In this document: positions 1 to 6,059 of the stretch, piece after piece
Position numbering within the stretch: position 1 is the stretch's first letter
Layout of the letters: every line of letters begins with the position of its first letter
Assembly: GCF_946477055.1 (NCBI RefSeq)
Contig: NZ_CAMKXG010000162.1
Location: 1 to 8,323 of the forward strand
DNA from: Lonsdalea britannica
GTDB lineage: Bacteria > Pseudomonadota > Gammaproteobacteria > Enterobacterales > Enterobacteriaceae
DNA length: 8,323 bases
Direction of reading: 5' to 3'
Translations under genes and position numbers: made by a program
Notes under the pieces: generated by a model
What the model saw: only the letters and a program-made list of their open reading frames with translations
Told to the model about the DNA's origin: nothing
The model's database searches: none

Positions 1-218
1 CTGCAGGCCGTCAGAGAAGCATGGCTACTGCCGGCCTGCAGCGTTTGCTGCGCACGCAGGAACGGGCTGACCAGAACGCGATCGATGTCGATACCCTGGC
101 TAGACAACCAGGCGGCCATCTGACGAGACTCATCACATCCACGAGCACTGAGAGGACGAAGCGCATCACTGGCTGCGTCAGGTATGGCATCGCCGTGACG
201 CATGATCAAAACTTGCAT
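1..218 (-). CDS. sixA: Phosphohistidine phosphatase SixA, 5' part (cut by window edge)
   Basis: This is the first 72 codons of a leftward gene whose 3' end lies outside the window. The start is MQVLIMRHGD; the RHG triad at residues 7-9 is the histidine phosphatase (phosphoglycerate mutase-like) signature, whose His takes the phosphoryl group. Further on come DESRQMAAWL and VLVSPFLRAQQT, which align closely with E. coli SixA. SixA is a small cytoplasmic enzyme that removes phosphate from histidine phosphotransfer domains, shown for ArcB and later for the nitrogen PTS protein NPr. The ATG at 218 matches the start of E. coli SixA exactly. Beyond about residue 66 the sequence diverges from E. coli, as expected of an ortholog in another genus. 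In E. coli fadJ lies just upstream of sixA; here it does not. Identification is firm, but the missing C-terminus means integrity cannot be judged. Confidence 0.88.
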   Translation of the reverse strand, partial: MQVLIMRHGDAIPDAASDALRPLSARGCDESRQMAAWLSSQGIDIDRVLVSPFLRAQQTLQAGSSHASLTAC

Positions 219-450
219 ATTACACCGCTATATTGATGGAAAAGCTGTGCGCGTAACGAGGTGAAAGGCGCTGCCGACGCTCGTGCATCCGGCTGCGCCC
301 GACCGACGGAAACACACGGTTCAGGAGCTGATTGCTGGCGTTTTAACCAGACCGAAGCGCATTTTTTTACTCCAATTGGCTGCCGATAGCAACCGAACGA
401 CCGCCTCGGGCGAGCGACGAATACATTGCCGCGCAAGGAGGATTCATTTA

Positions 451-531
451 ATGATTTATTTTTCAGGTAGTTATAAGGTGCAAAACCATCACCTACACAG
501 AAAACAAAACATCGTGTTGTTTTTTGTGTAG
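451..531 (+). CDS. Possible 26-residue small protein (unrecognised)
   Basis: An ATG at 451 is preceded by AAGGAGG at 435-441, an almost ideal Shine-Dalgarno sequence nine bases upstream. The frame runs 26 codons to TAG at 529-531. The peptide begins MIYFSGSYKV, has a His/Lys/Arg-rich middle and ends in the hydrophobic VLFFV. I do not recognise it. The last 13 codons lie inside an A/T-rich hairpin (493-531), so translation to the stop would open that hairpin, a leader-peptide-like arrangement. No gene follows in the same direction before fadL, about 870 bp away, which argues against a classical attenuator. It may be chance: only the ribosome binding site supports it. Confidence 0.22.
   Translation: MIYFSGSYKVQNHHLHRKQNIVLFFV
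493..531. repeat. A/T-rich 15-bp stem-loop
   Basis: The left arm 493-507 (CTACACAGAAAACAA) pairs with the right arm 517-531 (TTGTTTTTTGTGTAG) over 15 bp with a single G-T wobble, around a 9-base loop. The right arm contains six T residues. A stem this A/T-rich with the T-run inside the arm is not a typical intrinsic terminator, though it could slow RNA polymerase. It coincides with the end of the possible small ORF at 451-531. Confidence 0.6.
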
Positions 532-550
532 ACGGTTATTCACACTTTCA

Positions 551-724
551 CCACACCATCAGATGTGGCCTGCTTATTCAGACCGATACCTTTCAGCATA
601 GTTCGCCATGCGCTGCGCTGAGGATATTCTCACAGGAGAATCCCCTTCGGAAATCAGTACCATTGGGAGTAAGGAACGACGCCGGGAAGTCCGGCGGTCG
701 TGATTCGGAGGGAAGCCCCTCCGA
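551..724. repeat. Cluster of stem-loops downstream of yfcZ
   Basis: Four hairpins follow one another. CCACA 551-555 pairs with TGTGG 564-568. ATTCTC 626-631 pairs with GAGAAT 636-641 around ACAG. ACGACGCCGG 676-685 pairs with 691-701, with one bulged G at 696 and the loop GAAGT. TCGGAGGG 705-712 pairs perfectly with CCCTCCGA 717-724 around AAGC. The last two are strong, G/C-rich and only three bases apart, and lie 11 bp past the yfcZ stop codon as read on the minus strand. Neither is followed by a T-run on either strand, so they are not standard intrinsic terminators. They may protect the yfcZ mRNA 3' end, belong to a REP/BIME-like repeat family, or form part of a small RNA. Confidence 0.55.
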
Positions 725-734
725 GATGAAAAGC

Positions 735-1031
735 TTAGCGCAGGCCCAGCTGGAAAATCAGGGTTTCCGCCTGGCAGGCAAAAGTGAAGTCGATATCCAT
801 CTTCACGCCACCGTCTACGTCAGCGAACGTGCTGTCGATAACGCAAGGGTCGGATTCCACGGAGCGAGCTTTGTCGGTCAGTACCTTTTGCATGGCTTCC
901 GCTTCTGCGCGGTCAGCAAACACACGGCTGTACGAAGCGGTGCAGTCGGTATTGTCCATGATGGTACCGACATCGACACAGCAACAAGCGGCCGTTTCTT
1001 CAGCGCTGCATTTGTTTATTGGATTGGTCAT
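735..1031 (-). CDS. yfcZ: YfcZ/YiiS family protein of unknown function
   Basis: A 98-residue protein very close to E. coli YfcZ (94 residues). It shares the Cys-rich N-terminal segment CCCVDVGTIMDN followed by DCTASYSRVFADRAEAE, and the C-terminal DIDFTFACQAETLIFQLGLR. The ATG at 1031 is preceded by AGAGGAG with suitable spacing. The family is small and cytoplasmic, and its molecular function is not established; conserved cysteines are its main feature. As in E. coli it is divergent from fadL, 374 bp away here. In E. coli it lies upstream of fadI and fadJ in the same direction; here those genes are missing and it stands alone, ending 11 bp before a pair of strong stem-loops. Identification by family is firm. 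Confidence 0.93.
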   Translation of the reverse strand: MTNPINKCSAEETAACCCVDVGTIMDNTDCTASYSRVFADRAEAEAMQKVLTDKARSVESDPCVIDSTFADVDGGVKMDIDFTFACQAETLIFQLGLR

Positions 1032-1297
1032 TACAAGGCTCCTCTGCGGTCATACCTGAAGGCCAGGCATGTTCCGGATCGTAAAAGGTCGTTTCGACTT
1101 TATTTTACCCGTCGCATCGCCGGAGCACTAGGACTTACTGACACTAAGGATATTAACGGCTTCTCCCTTTCCCCCTTCTTTTCCCGCCGCACCGGTGTAA
1201 TCCCCCTCGCCTGCGGAAACCCCTTAAATATCGATCCATTTATTTCACAAAATAAAAACAATTACAGATCGAAACCTTGATAATCGAATCTTTTTGT

Positions 1298-1314
1298 AAC
1301 TGGTCTGATTTGTC
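1298..1314 (+). promoter_or_regulatory. FadR operator upstream of fadL
   Basis: AACTGGTCTGATTTGTC matches the FadR consensus (AnCTGGTCnGACCnGTT) in the left half and is nearly identical to a known FadR site of E. coli fadL (CACTGGTCTGATTTCTA, quoted from memory). It overlaps the predicted -35 box, so FadR bound here should block RNA polymerase. Long-chain acyl-CoA releases FadR, giving induction by fatty acids. I did not find the second fadL site known in E. coli. Confidence 0.75.
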
Positions 1315-1337
1315 ACAAAGAGTAGCCAACCTACAAT
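1310..1337 (+). promoter_or_regulatory. Predicted sigma-70 promoter of fadL
   Basis: TTGTCA at 1310-1315 (five of six consensus bases) and TACAAT at 1332-1337 (five of six) are separated by 16 bp. Transcription would start near 1344, about 60 nt before the fadL start codon. The -35 box lies within the right end of the FadR operator. Confidence 0.65.
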
Positions 1338-1405
1338 GCGCGTCCTTTTGTTACAGTTTCACTAAGTAACAGCGCTCAACAACAAAATACAATGAGGTTT
1401 TGGTC

Positions 1406-2722
1406 ATGCACCAGAAAGGCCTGCTGAAAAAAACATCGCTTGCTGTGGCTCTAGCGCTGTTATCCAGCCATGCATCCGCCGCAGGTTTCCAGCTTAATGA
1501 ATATTCCTCCTCAGGACTGGGACGCGCATTCTCAGGCGAAGGCGCCGTCGCTGATAACGCGACATCCGGCAGCCGCAACCCCGCGACGATGGCCTTGTTT
1601 GACCGCCCCGCGTTCTCTATCGGTGCCATTTATATCGATCCGGACGTTAATCTGCAGGGTAAAAACTCCCTGACGGGACGCGGCGATACCAGCGCGCACA
1701 ACATCGCGCCAGCGCAATGGGTGCCTAACCTGCACTACATTATGCCGCTGAACGATCGCTGGTCCGTCGGCGCATCCGCCGTCACTAACTACGGACTGTC
1801 GACGGAGTTTCCCTCCGACTACGCTGCGGGTTCCATCGGCGGCACAACCAAGCTGATGACCTCCAACCTTAACCTCAGCGCCGCTTACCGTCTGAACCAG
1901 CACTTTAGCCTTGGGCTGGGCGTTGACGCGGTTTATGCGAAAGCGAAAATTGTGCGTACCGCAGGCGAGCTGGCGTATATCCCTGCCTCACGAGGCGGTC
2001 TGGCGGGCGTGGTGAACGGCCCTTCTTCCGAGATAGCGCATCTGGAAGGCGAAGAGTGGGGTTATGGCTGGAACGCCGGTCTTCTGTATGAAGTCGACGA
2101 AAATAACCGCATCGGTCTGACCTATCGTTCCAAAGTCGACATCGACTTCAAGGGCGATTACAAAAACGATCTGCCCCGCGTTATCGCCACCAATACCACC
2201 ACGGGCACCGGCGGCCAGTACATTCCTGGTGCGCTGACGCTGTCGCTGCCGGAAATGTGGGAGTTCTCCACCTACCACCGTGTCGCGCCGAAATGGGCGG
2301 TTCACTATAGCTTCACTTACACCAGCTGGAGCCAGTTCGAAGAGCTGAGAGCCACCGGCAGCAATAATCAGCAGCTGTTTGAGAAGCAGGAACATTTCCG
2401 CGACGCGTATCGTATGGCGCTCGGCACGACATACTATTACGACGACACCTGGACTTTCCGCACCGGTATCGCATTTGACGATAGCCCGGTACCGGCGGAA
2501 AACCGCTCTGTCTCGATCCCAGACCAGGACCGCTTCTGGTTTAGCGCCGGAACCACCTATGCGTTTAACAAGGACGCCTCCGTCGATCTGGGCATCTCTT
2601 ACATGCACGGTAAAACCGTGACCATTAATGAAAAAGTGGCTGACAACTCACCGGCGACCTACAGCTTTACCTCGAAAGGCACCGCCTGGCTGTACGGCAT
2701 CAACCTGAACTATCGCTTCTGA
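1406..2722 (+). CDS. fadL: Long-chain fatty acid outer-membrane transporter FadL
   Basis: FadL carries long-chain fatty acids across the outer membrane and is the entry point for their breakdown (also a phage T2 receptor in E. coli). From ATG 1406 the protein has 438 residues, near the E. coli length. A signal peptide covers about residues 1-25 (KK near the start, hydrophobic ALALL core, cleavage after ASA). The mature N-terminus [20 protein letters not shown] and the SRNPA segment belong to the plug domain. Later conserved stretches include [17 protein letters not shown] and [20 protein letters not shown]. The last residue is Phe, the usual signal for BAM insertion. The upstream in-frame TTG at 1400 is possible, but TGAGG at 1393-1397 is better spaced for ATG 1406 and matches the E. 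coli N-terminus. It is controlled by the FadR site upstream and ends at a strong terminator shared with mqo. Confidence 0.96.
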   Translation: MHQKGLLKKTSLAVALALLSSHASAAGFQLNEYSSSGLGRAFSGEGAVADNATSGSRNPATMALFDRPAFSIGAIYIDPDVNLQGKNSLTGRGDTSAHNIAPAQWVPNLHYIMPLNDRWSVGASAVTNYGLSTEFPSDYAAGSIGGTTKLMTSNLNLSAAYRLNQHFSLGLGVDAVYAKAKIVRTAGELAYIPASRGGLAGVVNGPSSEIAHLEGEEWGYGWNAGLLYEVDENNRIGLTYRSKVDIDFKGDYKNDLPRVIATNTTTGTGGQYIPGALTLSLPEMWEFSTYHRVAPKWAVHYSFTYTSWSQFEELRATGSNNQQLFEKQEHFRDAYRMALGTTYYYDDTWTFRTGIAFDDSPVPAENRSVSIPDQDRFWFSAGTTYAFNKDASVDLGISYMHGKTVTINEKVADNSPATYSFTSKGTAWLYGINLNYRF

Positions 2723-2730
2723 TCGGTTCA

Positions 2731-2760
2731 TCCCGCGCCAGCAGTTCTTAGCGCGCGGGA
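2731..2760 (+). repeat. G/C-rich stem-loop just after fadL
   Basis: TCCCGCGC at 2731-2738 pairs perfectly with GCGCGGGA at 2753-2760 around a 14-base loop, eight bases after the fadL stop codon. No T-run follows, so it probably protects the fadL mRNA 3' end rather than terminating transcription. A small hairpin, CGTCT/AGACG (2777-2789), lies between it and the main terminator. Confidence 0.6.
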
Positions 2761-2792
2761 ACACTTCATATATTCACGTCTTTGAGACGATC

Positions 2793-2820
2793 AAAAAAGG
2801 CCGCTTACGCGGCCTTTTTT
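2793..2820. terminator. Bidirectional intrinsic terminator between fadL and mqo
   Basis: AAAAAAGGCCGC (2793-2804), loop TTAC, then GCGGCCTTTTTT (2809-2820) form a perfect 12-bp inverted repeat. Six T residues follow the G/C stem on each strand, so it serves both the rightward fadL transcript and the leftward mqo transcript, whose stop codon is at 2846. Confidence 0.93.
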
Positions 2821-2845
2821 ATGAGCTATTGAAGCAGAATCGGAA

Positions 2846-4417
2846 TTACTCCGGTTTCACTTCCATATAGTTCAGTTTCAGGGTGCTGCTGGTGTAGCTA
2901 CGGATCTTGTTGGTCAGCTCAATGTCGCCATCCAGTTTTTCACCGTAAGAAGGAACGATTTCCTTCAGCTTAGCCTGCCATTCCGGCGTTGCGATTTGGG
3001 TCTTGAAGACCTTCTTCAGCACGTCCAGCATGATCGGCGCAGCGGTAGAAGCACCCGGAGAGGCGCCCAGCAGTGCAGCGATAGTGCCATCCTGAGAACT
3101 TACGATTTCAGTACCCAGTTTCAGCACGCCGCCTTTATCTGCATCTTTCTTGATGACCTGTACACGCTGACCGGCAACGCTCAGTTTCCAATCTTCTTTC
3201 TTCGCGTTCGGGAAGTATTCCTGCAACGCGGCGAAACGATCGTCATCGCTCATCATCACCTGGCTGATCAGGTATTTCACCAGATCGAAGTTATCCAGAC
3301 CCACATGCACCATCGGCATAAAGTTGGAGGTGCTGACTGACGCGAACAGATCCCACAGCGAGCCATTTTTCAGGAATTTGCTGGAGAAGGTGGCGAACGG
3401 CCCAAACAGCACGACTTGTTTGCCGTTGAAGACACGGGTATCCAGATGCGGAACGGACATCGGCGGAGCCCCTACGGACGCTTTACCGTAGACTTTCGCC
3501 ATGTGACGTTTCACGACTTCAGGATTGTCCGTCACCAGGAACTCGCCGCCGACCGGGAAGCCGCCGTAGTTATCAGCTTCAGGAATACCGGATTTCTGCA
3601 GCAGTTGCAGTGCCGCGCCGCCTGCGCCGATGAAGACGAATTTCGCTTTAATCACGCTTTCTTTGCCATCATTTTTCAGATCGGCAACCACGACGTTCCA
3701 GGTGTTATCACTGTTACGTTTCAGGTCACGGACTTCATGATTCAGCTGCAAAGAGAAGTTCGGATTCTGCTTCATGGAGTCAACCAGCTGGCGGGTCACT
3801 TCACCGTAGTTAACGTCAGTACCAATCGGCATGCGGGTAGCAGCGACTTTCTGATTCGGATCGCGGCCTTCCATTACCAGCGGAGCCCACTGTTTAATGG
3901 TGTTGGCGTCGTTGGTGAATTCCATACCGCGGAAAAGCGTGCTGTGCTGTAGTGCATTGTAGCGTTTGTGCAGGAAGTCGACGTTGTCGTCGCCCCAGAC
4001 AAAGCTAATGTGGGGAACGCTATTGATAAAGGAAGTAGGATCCTTCATCACGTTATTTTTAACCTGATAGGACCAGAACTCGCGGGAGATTTCAAATGCT
4101 TCGCTGATTTCAACGGCTTTGACGATTTCGACCGAGCCATCGGGTTTTTCCGGGGTATAGTTCAACTCCATAAAAGCAGAGTGTCCGGTACCCGCATTAT
4201 TCCAGCCGTTTGAACTTTCCTGGGCAACGTTATCCATACGCTCGACCATGTTAATGGTCCAGTTGGGCTCCAGCTCTTGCAGGTAGGTGCCCAATGTTGC
4301 ACTCATAACGCCGCCGCCGATCAGTACTACATCCACGGTTTTATCCTCTTCTGCCACGGCAGATTGCGTTACTCCCATGATCCCTAAACAGAGGACCGAA
4401 ATGAGTAGTTTTTTCAT
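2846..4417 (-). CDS. mqo: Malate:quinone oxidoreductase (Mqo)
   Basis: This 523-residue flavoprotein oxidises malate to oxaloacetate and passes electrons directly to the membrane quinone pool, bypassing NAD-linked malate dehydrogenase. The FAD-binding fold is visible: [14 protein letters not shown] around residues 30-43 and the ribose-binding Glu near 59 (MVERMD). Family signatures follow: [14 protein letters not shown] (about 68-81), [49 protein letters not shown] and [11 protein letters not shown] near the C-terminus. The N-terminus resembles a signal peptide (MKK, hydrophobic core, SAVA near residue 22), also present in E. coli Mqo, which acts as a peripheral membrane enzyme. The C-terminus stops about 25 residues before that of E. 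coli, losing only a low-complexity Pro/Lys-rich tail. TAAGAGA precedes ATG 4417 at usable spacing. In E. coli mqo is not in this neighbourhood; here it stands alone between fadL and mlaA. Confidence 0.96.
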   Translation of the reverse strand: MKKLLISVLCLGIMGVTQSAVAEEDKTVDVVLIGGGVMSATLGTYLQELEPNWTINMVERMDNVAQESSNGWNNAGTGHSAFMELNYTPEKPDGSVEIVKAVEISEAFEISREFWSYQVKNNVMKDPTSFINSVPHISFVWGDDNVDFLHKRYNALQHSTLFRGMEFTNDANTIKQWAPLVMEGRDPNQKVAATRMPIGTDVNYGEVTRQLVDSMKQNPNFSLQLNHEVRDLKRNSDNTWNVVVADLKNDGKESVIKAKFVFIGAGGAALQLLQKSGIPEADNYGGFPVGGEFLVTDNPEVVKRHMAKVYGKASVGAPPMSVPHLDTRVFNGKQVVLFGPFATFSSKFLKNGSLWDLFASVSTSNFMPMVHVGLDNFDLVKYLISQVMMSDDDRFAALQEYFPNAKKEDWKLSVAGQRVQVIKKDADKGGVLKLGTEIVSSQDGTIAALLGASPGASTAAPIMLDVLKKVFKTQIATPEWQAKLKEIVPSYGEKLDGDIELTNKIRSYTSSTLKLNYMEVKPE

Positions 4418-4511
4418 GCTTTACATCTCTTAATGTGAATTGTTATCCCTGCAGGTGAAACAAAGTCATCCCATCCCGACGAGCAAGATAACGGTACAGA
4501 AGTGGTGAAAG

Positions 4512-4526
4512 AGCAGTAAGACTGCT
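4512..4526. repeat. Perfect 6-bp dyad upstream of mqo
   Basis: AGCAGT (4512-4517) and ACTGCT (4521-4526) flank AAG; on the plus strand TTTT overlaps the end of the right arm. Read rightward it looks like a weak terminator, but no rightward gene precedes it. Its place about 95-110 bp upstream of the mqo start codon makes an operator or 5' UTR hairpin equally possible. Confidence 0.35.
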
Positions 4527-4721
4527 TTTGGTCAATTTTATGCTAGATCAAAACGAGTCTGGCTGCCCGTTCAGAGCTGCTGAAACGTCACTCTCACAAA
4601 CAGGGTAGCATTATTGTTACATGGCTGATGAAAATAAATTTATGTAATTAAATAAACATTCAACAGACCGGTAACTTCTCACAAACAATCTCTTATGTGA
4701 AGATCTAAAAGACGAGTCTTG

Positions 4722-4754
4722 AAAAAACAACGAATAAGGGCGCCCGAAGGCGCC
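4722..4754 (-). terminator. Probable mlaA terminator
   Basis: On the minus strand, 27 bases past the mlaA stop codon, GGCGCC-TTCG-GGCGCC (4754-4739) forms a six-base-pair stem with a stable UUCG tetraloop. CTTATTCGTTG and then six T residues (4727-4722) follow. The T-run starts later than in a textbook intrinsic terminator, so it may be only partly efficient. It separates mlaA from mqo, which point the same way. Confidence 0.6.
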
Positions 4755-4780
4755 GACATACGGAGGTGCGAGGTGGGTAT

Positions 4781-5542
4781 TTATTGCGCGTCGATTTCCT
4801 GAAGGCTGCCTTCAATTTCTTTGGCATTCGGGTTCACCGGCGGCGGTGCGGCTCCCCCACTCGCCAGGAAATCATGGCGCTGGAAGTACGCTTCACGCAT
4901 CATCAGATAAGGGTCGGATGAGTTCTTCAACAGGCCGTCAGAATCCAGCAGCTGAGCGCGTGTTTCCAACCCTTCGATCATCCATTTACCCGCAGACATC
5001 CAGAATGTCAGGTAGCTTAACGGCGGGTAAAGCGTATCGACGAAATTCCCGCCGTCTTCACGCAACGTTGCGCTGCCATATCCCGGCAACACCACGTAGG
5101 GACCGTAGCCCACATCGTAATACCCCAATGTGCTCCCGAAGCGACGAGGCTCTTCTTTTTTCGCCAGCTTGGGGTTAGCCATCGTGGCGACATCAATCAG
5201 ACCGCCCATCCCGACGATAGTATTAAGGAAGAAACGGTTAAAATGGACCATCGCTTCGTATGGCTTGCCTTCGGCGAAATAGTTCACCATCGCAGCCGGC
5301 TCCGACAGGTTATCGAAGAAGTTCGTCAAACCGTTACGGGCGGGATGCGGGACATAATCACGCCAGACCACGGCGGCGGGTCGCACCAGATAGGGGTCCA
5401 ACAGATAGTAGTTAAAGCTGAACATGCTTCGGTTGAAGCCTTCCAGAGGATCTGAACGCCCCTGCTGCGTGGTGTCTCTGGAACTGGCGCACGCAACGAG
5501 CAACAGACTTGCTAAAACCACTCCCCCGAGGCGGAAATTCAT
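4781..5542 (-). CDS. mlaA: Phospholipid-binding lipoprotein MlaA (VacJ)
   Basis: MlaA is the outer-membrane part of the Mla pathway, which removes mislocalised phospholipids from the outer leaflet; it forms a ring-like protein next to OmpC/OmpF and hands lipids to periplasmic MlaC. A lipoprotein signal peptide ends in the lipobox LVAC with the lipidated Cys at residue 18, as in E. coli. The residue after Cys is Ala, not Asp, consistent with sorting to the outer membrane. Conserved stretches follow: SDPLEGFNRSMF, DYVPHPARNGLTNF, FNRFFLNTIVGMGGLIDVA, RRFGSTLGYYDVGYGPYVVLPGYGS, ETRAQLLDSDGLL and MMREAYFQRHDF. A start two codons earlier (ATG 5548) is open, but GGGAG is only about three bases from it and seven bases from ATG 5542, whose product aligns end to end with E. 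coli MlaA. From ATG 5542 it has 253 residues. Confidence 0.95.
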   Translation of the reverse strand: MNFRLGGVVLASLLLVACASSRDTTQQGRSDPLEGFNRSMFSFNYYLLDPYLVRPAAVVWRDYVPHPARNGLTNFFDNLSEPAAMVNYFAEGKPYEAMVHFNRFFLNTIVGMGGLIDVATMANPKLAKKEEPRRFGSTLGYYDVGYGPYVVLPGYGSATLREDGGNFVDTLYPPLSYLTFWMSAGKWMIEGLETRAQLLDSDGLLKNSSDPYLMMREAYFQRHDFLASGGAAPPPVNPNAKEIEGSLQEIDAQ

Positions 5543-5699
5543 AACCATTCTCCCTGCTTAATTTTTGTATGCCCTTGTAAAAAGGCACCGTTTACCGACG
5601 GAGGCGGAAACGTCATGCCGCATTTAGTGTATCACCATACGATAAATTCACGTCCGCTACGTTAACCGGCGACGCGATGCCGACGTACGTCTCAACACC

Positions 5700-5774
5700 T
5701 CAGTAAGGCGGCTGACTCCGCCGGTTTCCGCACGGATAAACAGGCCTAATACGGTTCTTCAAGCTGAGCGGCAT
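5700..5774 (-). CDS. Possible 24-residue small protein (unrecognised)
   Basis: ATG at 5774 is preceded by a perfect AGGAGG (5788-5783) eight bases upstream, an ideal ribosome binding site. The frame gives 24 residues, basic and Pro-rich, beginning MPLSLKNRIR and ending RRSQPPY. The same frame is open upstream to a double ATG at 5825/5822, which would give 41 residues beginning MMFGGWRSAC, but those starts lack a ribosome binding site. The start codon lies within a GCTGA/TCAGC hairpin. I do not recognise a function. The translation recalls short hypothetical ORFs annotated repeatedly in enterobacterial genomes (memory only, unverified), which could mean an intergenic repeat rather than a gene. 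Confidence 0.22.
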   Translation of the reverse strand: MPLSLKNRIRPVYPCGNRRSQPPY

Positions 5775-6002
5775 CAGCAAAGCCTCCTGGTGATCGCAGG
5801 CAGACCGCCATCCCCCAAACATCATTGAAGGACGTAAAAGCTAATACCACATTCTGTCCTCATGGATCATTAACACGAACTGCTGCCAGCACTCTTTTTT
5901 ACCCGGACGCGGCCTAAGGAATGAGTAAGGCGTCATACCGAGAGTCCGACCGCATTTGTGCTCCCCTTTCCCTCTCTCTGAAAAAACTGCGCGGCAATGA
6001 AG

Positions 6003-6025
6003 ACTGACTATGCTTATAAGTCAGT
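6003..6025 (+). repeat. 7-bp dyad in the yfdC leader
   Basis: ACTGACT (6003-6009) and AGTCAGT (6019-6025) pair perfectly around a nine-base loop, 35 bp before the favoured yfdC start codon. The dyad favours reading this segment as untranslated leader rather than coding sequence. It could be an operator or an mRNA hairpin. Confidence 0.5.
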
Positions 6026-6059
6026 TTCCGCCAACACGATGCTAACGGAAAAATCAGTT

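Larger units (their letters stand above)
219..734. other. Intergenic region where E. coli has fadJ and fadI
   Basis: This 516-bp stretch separates sixA from yfcZ. In E. coli K-12 the same interval holds fadJ and fadI (about 3.5 kb). I read both strands and found no FadJ or FadI fragment. The first part, 219-434, shows nothing recognisable apart from being the upstream region of sixA. The rest holds a possible small ORF (451-531), an A/T-rich hairpin at its end, and a run of stem-loops just past the yfcZ stop codon. Longer open frames in this stretch (283-531 rightward, 206-436 leftward) have Arg/Ser/Ala-rich translations without recognisable domains and I do not regard them as genes. Confidence 0.6.
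1032..1405. other. Divergent yfcZ / fadL control region
   Basis: This 374-bp region carries the fadL promoter and FadR operator (described separately) and must also hold the yfcZ promoter. On the minus strand a possible yfcZ -10 box, TAAAAT (1102-1107), lies inside an imperfect dyad: GTAAAA 1081-1086 with TTTTAC 1103-1108, and inner GTCG/CGAC. No convincing -35 accompanies it. A 26-base pure pyrimidine run lies at 1160-1185. No gene is visible here: the rightward open frame 663-1280 is the antisense shadow of yfcZ. Confidence 0.5.
4418..4780. other. mqo upstream region and mlaA 3' end
   Basis: This 363-bp A/T-rich interval must contain the leftward mqo promoter, but I could not place one confidently. 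ATGTAATTAA at 4642-4651 resembles the ArcA box (WGTTAATTAW, eight of ten), which would fit the known ArcA control of E. coli mqo, but it lies over 220 bp upstream. A perfect dyad, AGCAGT AAG ACTGCT, lies at 4512-4526. The right end holds the mlaA terminator. No gene was found. Confidence 0.4.
5543..6059. other. Divergent mlaA / yfdC intergenic region
   Basis: This 517-bp region must carry promoters for leftward mlaA and rightward yfdC; I could assign neither with confidence. It contains a possible small leftward ORF (5700-5774), a GGCGG/CCGCC hairpin (5707-5722), a GCTGA/TCAGC hairpin (5763-5778) and the 7-bp dyad at 6003-6025. The stretch 5840-5996 shows nothing recognisable. Confidence 0.5.

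Noticed and set aside
321..362. Leftward 13-codon ORF with GGAG upstream of sixA
   Set aside because: It is too short to support and lacks leader-peptide features such as residue runs or a following attenuator.
574..663. Leftward 29-codon ORF (MVLISEGDSP start)
   Set aside because: There is no ribosome binding site and it overlaps a hairpin. I compared it with FadI and FadJ and saw no match.
663..1280. Long rightward open frame of 205 codons
   Set aside because: It lies antisense to yfcZ, which is clearly conserved, and its translation has no recognisable domain. It is a shadow frame.
1294..1318. Possible CRP site (TTGTAAC...GTCACAA) in the fadL promoter
   Set aside because: The half-sites are 11 bp apart in the wrong arrangement for CRP (TGTGA-N6-TCACA); the FadR match explains the sequence better.
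1392..1427. Out-of-frame ATG overlapping the fadL start (11 codons)
   Set aside because: It overlaps the fadL ribosome binding site region and has none of its own; most likely chance.
1988..2608. Leftward 206-codon open frame inside fadL
   Set aside because: It is antisense to a well-conserved part of fadL, with no ribosome binding site and no family resemblance.
3416..3952. Rightward 178-codon open frame inside mqo
   Set aside because: It is antisense to the conserved core of mqo; such frames are common opposite strongly codon-biased genes.
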